Assembly: GCA_903840375.1 (NCBI GenBank)
Contig: CAIMFR010000057.1
Coordinates: 1-7,911, forward strand
DNA: 7,911 nucleotides
Source of the DNA: Candidatus Adlerbacteria bacterium
GTDB lineage: Bacteria > Patescibacteriota > Minisyncoccia > Phycocordibacterales > SBAW01
Direction of reading: 5' to 3'
This document shows positions 6,162 to 7,911 of the stretch, one piece after another; the stretch's first letter is position 1, and every line of letters begins with the position of its first letter. A model generated the notes under the pieces. The model made no database searches, was not told the origin of the DNA, and saw only the letters and a program-made list of their open reading frames with translations. A program made the position numbers and the translations under genes.

Positions 6162-7154
6162 CTAATGCACTCTTTGTTTTCGGAACAAGTAACCAAGCGC
6201 GCCGACTAACGTGATAGTGTCGATCACGGTGAGCAAATTCCACATAGCAGCTGTGCTCATAGGACCAAACCCTGTATTCGGCAGACTCGGTGTCAAGACG
6301 GCGACCGTCGCTTGTGCGAAGTCGATCGCGGTCAGACCATTGGCGTCCCCTTCAGCGGTTCCTACATTTGTTGTTGTTTGAGTGAGGTTCGTTTGGCAGG
6401 TAAATGTCCAAATCTCACCTGGATCAAGGAGATCGTTGTGATTCACATCCCCCGGATGCCCGGAAATACGAGTCGGCAATCCGGTGCACTTATTGTCCGT
6501 AATGCTGACATCGCTAAGCGGCACAGTACCCGGGTTGGTCACGGTATAAGTATAAGTCACTGCCCCACCACCTACAGGGAGCAGGGAGACATCAGGAATC
6601 TTTACCACATGAATCAACGGTGGTACGGTCGATGCGCCGACAACCACCGTCGCGTTGGTGGTGTGGTATGTATCCCATCCGCCGGCTTGCCCGTGCGCCG
6701 TGGCGGTATTGGTCTCTGTTTTAGAAACTGTTTTGGTGCAACTAAATATCCATGACTTCCCAATATCGAGTGATGAATTGGTAGTCGGCGGATTATTGAC
6801 ACCGTTTCCGGAGACATAGGTTATGGGAGAACAGAGGTTATCCTTGACCCCTATGCCGATCATAGGGACCTTTCCTATGTTTTTTACCGTATAGGTATAA
6901 GTAACAGGTCCAGCTCCTTGCGGCAACGCTAGAGGACTCGGTATTTTTATAACATCAATAAGCGGCAATATCGCAAAACTGCCACTCGAACCACTATAGA
7001 TAGGTGCCGGAGCAGGTGGTATGACCACAGGTGGTGTGGCCCCGCACGCCACTTTGTTAACAATGTTCGTATCCATCGTAACTGCACCGTTTTGTGCCAG
7101 CACACTACCCTCAACATTTACGCTCGTCGTGAGCGTCGCGGATGTTAAAGCCAA
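6162..7154 (-). CDS. LPXTG cell-surface protein with DUF3494 tail and two DUF11-like repeats (5' end broken)
   Basis: The frame is open from 7244 to 6162 but has only a TTG (7152-7154) as a possible start, giving 330 aa. Coding similarity extends upstream of that TTG: GSSATLGTY and VFKGNIL are read before ALTSATLTTSVNVEGSVLAQ. Together these form the C-terminal end of a DUF3494 (ice-binding/adhesin) domain. From the TTG, residues 1-34 are that tail, 38-58 a Pro/Ser/Gly linker, about 64-172 and 180-288 two DUF11-type beta-sandwich repeats. Each repeat has VTYTYTV and a Cys pair; the second also has a DxNxxDxLDPGE acidic loop. LPNTG is at 291-295, then a membrane helix and the basic tail RKQRVH. 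The adjacent sortase probably anchors it. The bulk of the DUF3494 domain is missing and the signal peptide is in another frame, so this is likely a damaged gene. Confidence 0.75.
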   Translation of the reverse strand: MALTSATLTTSVNVEGSVLAQNGAVTMDTNIVNKVACGATPPVVIPPAPAPIYSGSSGSFAILPLIDVIKIPSPLALPQGAGPVTYTYTVKNIGKVPMIGIGVKDNLCSPITYVSGNGVNNPPTTNSSLDIGKSWIFSCTKTVSKTETNTATAHGQAGGWDTYHTTNATVVVGASTVPPLIHVVKIPDVSLLPVGGGAVTYTYTVTNPGTVPLSDVSITDNKCTGLPTRISGHPGDVNHNDLLDPGEIWTFTCQTNLTQTTTNVGTAEGDANGLTAIDFAQATVAVLTPSLPNTGFGPMSTAAMWNLLTVIDTITLVGALGYLFRKQRVH

Positions 7155-7183
7155 TATGTTTCCTTTGAAGACCGAGTAGGTTC

Positions 7184-7345
7184 CTAGAGTCGCCGAGCTG
7201 CCGACCTTGCAGGCACGCGTGTGGTTGTCGCCGACGCATATGCATTAGGTCGCAGTATCTGGCAGGGGGCAAAGCAAGGTGTCAGCGATGCAAAGAAGTT
7301 TAATGCAAGCACCAAACGGAAATCATAATTCTTACCGGGATGCAT
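7184..7345 (-). pseudogene. Signal-peptide fragment of the LPXTG surface protein, out of frame
   Basis: A 53-aa ORF from the ATG at 7343-7345 to the TAG at 7184-7186. It has a short charged start (MHPGKNYDFR), a hydrophobic core (LVLALNFFASLTPCFAP) and an AYA signal-peptidase-I-like site before SATTTRVPA. This is what the LPXTG protein downstream lacks. It reads in a frame two bases off, and the last 7-8 codons are probably meaningless. Inserting one base, or four, near 7208-7212 joins signal peptide and GSSATLGTY in one frame. It starts 8 nt from the divergent plus-strand gene. Confidence 0.65.
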
Positions 7346-7353
7346 AAGTAAAT

Positions 7354-7713
7354 ATGAAAAGAAAGATCATCTTTGCCGTGGGGTGCGTATTTGTTGTGGC
7401 CTGTATTGCGTTATTTGTGTATCTGTTCGGCATCTTCCAGACTCCGAATTCAGGACAACATACCGGCTATGTAACTGCAATAGAAAAAACCGGTTTTATC
7501 TTCCAGACCTGGACTGCCTATATTAAAACGGATCCGCAATCTTCACAGGAAGACACCTACTGTGTGATCGATTCTAATCTCATAAGTGATTTGCAAACAT
7601 ATGAAAAAGATCGAACGCCGGTGACCCTATATTATTCAGCACCAATGATACTCTGGAAGTGGCAATGCCCACACCCGGCTTCGGTCATAAACTCAACGTC
7701 TGCCGCCAACTAA
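7354..7713 (+). CDS. Small membrane-anchored hypothetical protein
   Basis: A 119-aa protein with the N-terminus MKRKIIF, one membrane helix at about residues 5-28, and an extracytoplasmic domain of about 90 aa. The domain has TGYVTAIEKTGFIFQTWTAY, KTDPQSSQEDTYCVI and VTLYYS patterns, which suggest a small beta-rich fold, with two cysteines (C70, C105) that could pair outside the cell. It resembles uncharacterised small proteins of Parcubacteria with the same YVTA and QSSQED motifs, judged by recognition only. It is the sole plus-strand gene here, diverging from the broken surface-protein gene with 8 nt between start codons. Its promoter must therefore overlap the other gene's 5' end. Function unknown. 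Confidence 0.75.
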   Translation: MKRKIIFAVGCVFVVACIALFVYLFGIFQTPNSGQHTGYVTAIEKTGFIFQTWTAYIKTDPQSSQEDTYCVIDSNLISDLQTYEKDRTPVTLYYSAPMILWKWQCPHPASVINSTSAAN

Positions 7714-7736
7714 ATCATTAGCGATTTTCTAAATGT

Positions 7737-7866
7737 CTGCGGGCGGAGGGTAGGAGATTCGGTCACAGATAATCCCGCTGCAGCGGGATTTCCGCGACCC
7801 CGCCTCGCGACCTTGCCTGCAGGCAAGGTGCCCGCTCCGGCTTTCGAATCTCCTACCCTCTCGCAG
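7737..7866 (-). repeat. Compound palindromic element with two internal hairpins
   Basis: The outer arms are a perfect 16-bp inverted repeat (7746-7761 with 7845-7860), extended by CTGCG/CGCAG (7737-7741, 7862-7866) across a small bulge. Inside are two perfect 20-nt palindromes: AATCCCGCTGCAGCGGGATT (7771-7790) and ACCTTGCCTGCAGGCAAGGT (7810-7829). The first is extended by 7761-7769 with 7791-7799; as minus-strand RNA all nine positions pair, two as G:U, while on the plus strand they are A:C mismatches. This favours a structure formed on the minus strand. There is no ORF. The design fits a dispersed palindromic repeat or a small structured RNA, but only one copy is visible. Confidence 0.7.
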
Positions 7867-7910
7867 TAGCAACGACGAAAATGCTTCACATTTTTCGTCG
7901 GCTATTTGCG
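7862..7910. repeat. Long imperfect hairpin at window edge
   Basis: CGCA-g-TAGC-aa-CGACGAAAA-TG on the left pairs with CA-TTTTTCGTCG-GCTA-tt-TGCG on the right around the loop CTTCA, with small bulges. This gives about 19 base pairs in all. It starts in the same bases (7862-7866) as the outer arm of the preceding element, so the two structures may compete or belong to one larger element cut by the window edge. Confidence 0.5.
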
Positions 7911-7911
7911 G

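Noticed and set aside
7746..7860. Possible tRNA or tRNA-like gene (paired ends, TTCGAAT near one end)
   Set aside because: The bases beside TTCGAAT do not form a T stem, there is no anticodon arm, and the outer stem is 16 bp rather than 7.
1..7911. CRISPR array, insertion sequence with transposase, prophage genes or rRNA
   Set aside because: No regularly spaced repeats, transposase or phage protein motifs, or rRNA-like stretches were seen on either strand.

Overview
This 7.9 kb window looks like a chromosomal segment from a candidate-phyla-radiation bacterium (Patescibacteria, probably Parcubacteria). I infer this from the style of the small single-membrane-pass proteins, a UlaG-like metallo-beta-lactamase-fold protein without the usual HxHxDH motif, a sortase/LPXTG pair, and a lack of Shine-Dalgarno leaders at many starts. 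The code appears standard: TAA, TAG and TGA all end plausible genes, which argues against the UGA=Gly groups (Gracilibacteria, SR1). The lineage rests on recognition of protein style, not on a search.

All genes but one are on the minus strand. From the right: a divergent plus-strand membrane-anchored small protein (7354-7713) is followed by a complex nested-palindrome element (7737-7866) and another long hairpin at the window edge. To its left lies a broken surface-protein gene: a signal peptide ORF (7345-7184) and, in another frame, the tail of a DUF3494 (ice-binding/adhesin) domain, two DUF11-type repeats and an LPNTG sorting signal (ending 6162). A strong bidirectional terminator (6103-6137) separates it from a class D/E/F-like sortase (6085-5483). 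Next come an MBL-fold protein (5390-4755), a small single-pass membrane protein (4746-4456) and gyrA (4449-1978), spaced 8 and 6 nt apart and probably cotranscribed.

Between gyrA and the left end is a small accessory island: a hypothetical gene with an apparent in-frame amber codon near its 5' end (1943-1506), a small putative antitoxin (1498-1313) and a Fic/Doc-type toxin (1374-964). A SAM-dependent methyltransferase (788-231) and the 5' end of a membrane-anchored solute-binding-like protein (200-1, cut by the window) follow.

The most coherent signal is regulatory. Four minus-strand genes have a TGn-TATAcT extended -10 box only 6 or 9 nt upstream of the start codon. That geometry predicts leaderless or nearly leaderless transcripts, and it also decides the start codon of the MBL and sortase genes. 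The other standouts are the compound palindromic element, where G:U pairing favours a minus-strand RNA, and the damaged DUF3494/LPXTG gene. At its break is a 14-nt sequence equal to the palindrome of that element minus 4 nt, and restoring those 4 nt would rejoin the frame.
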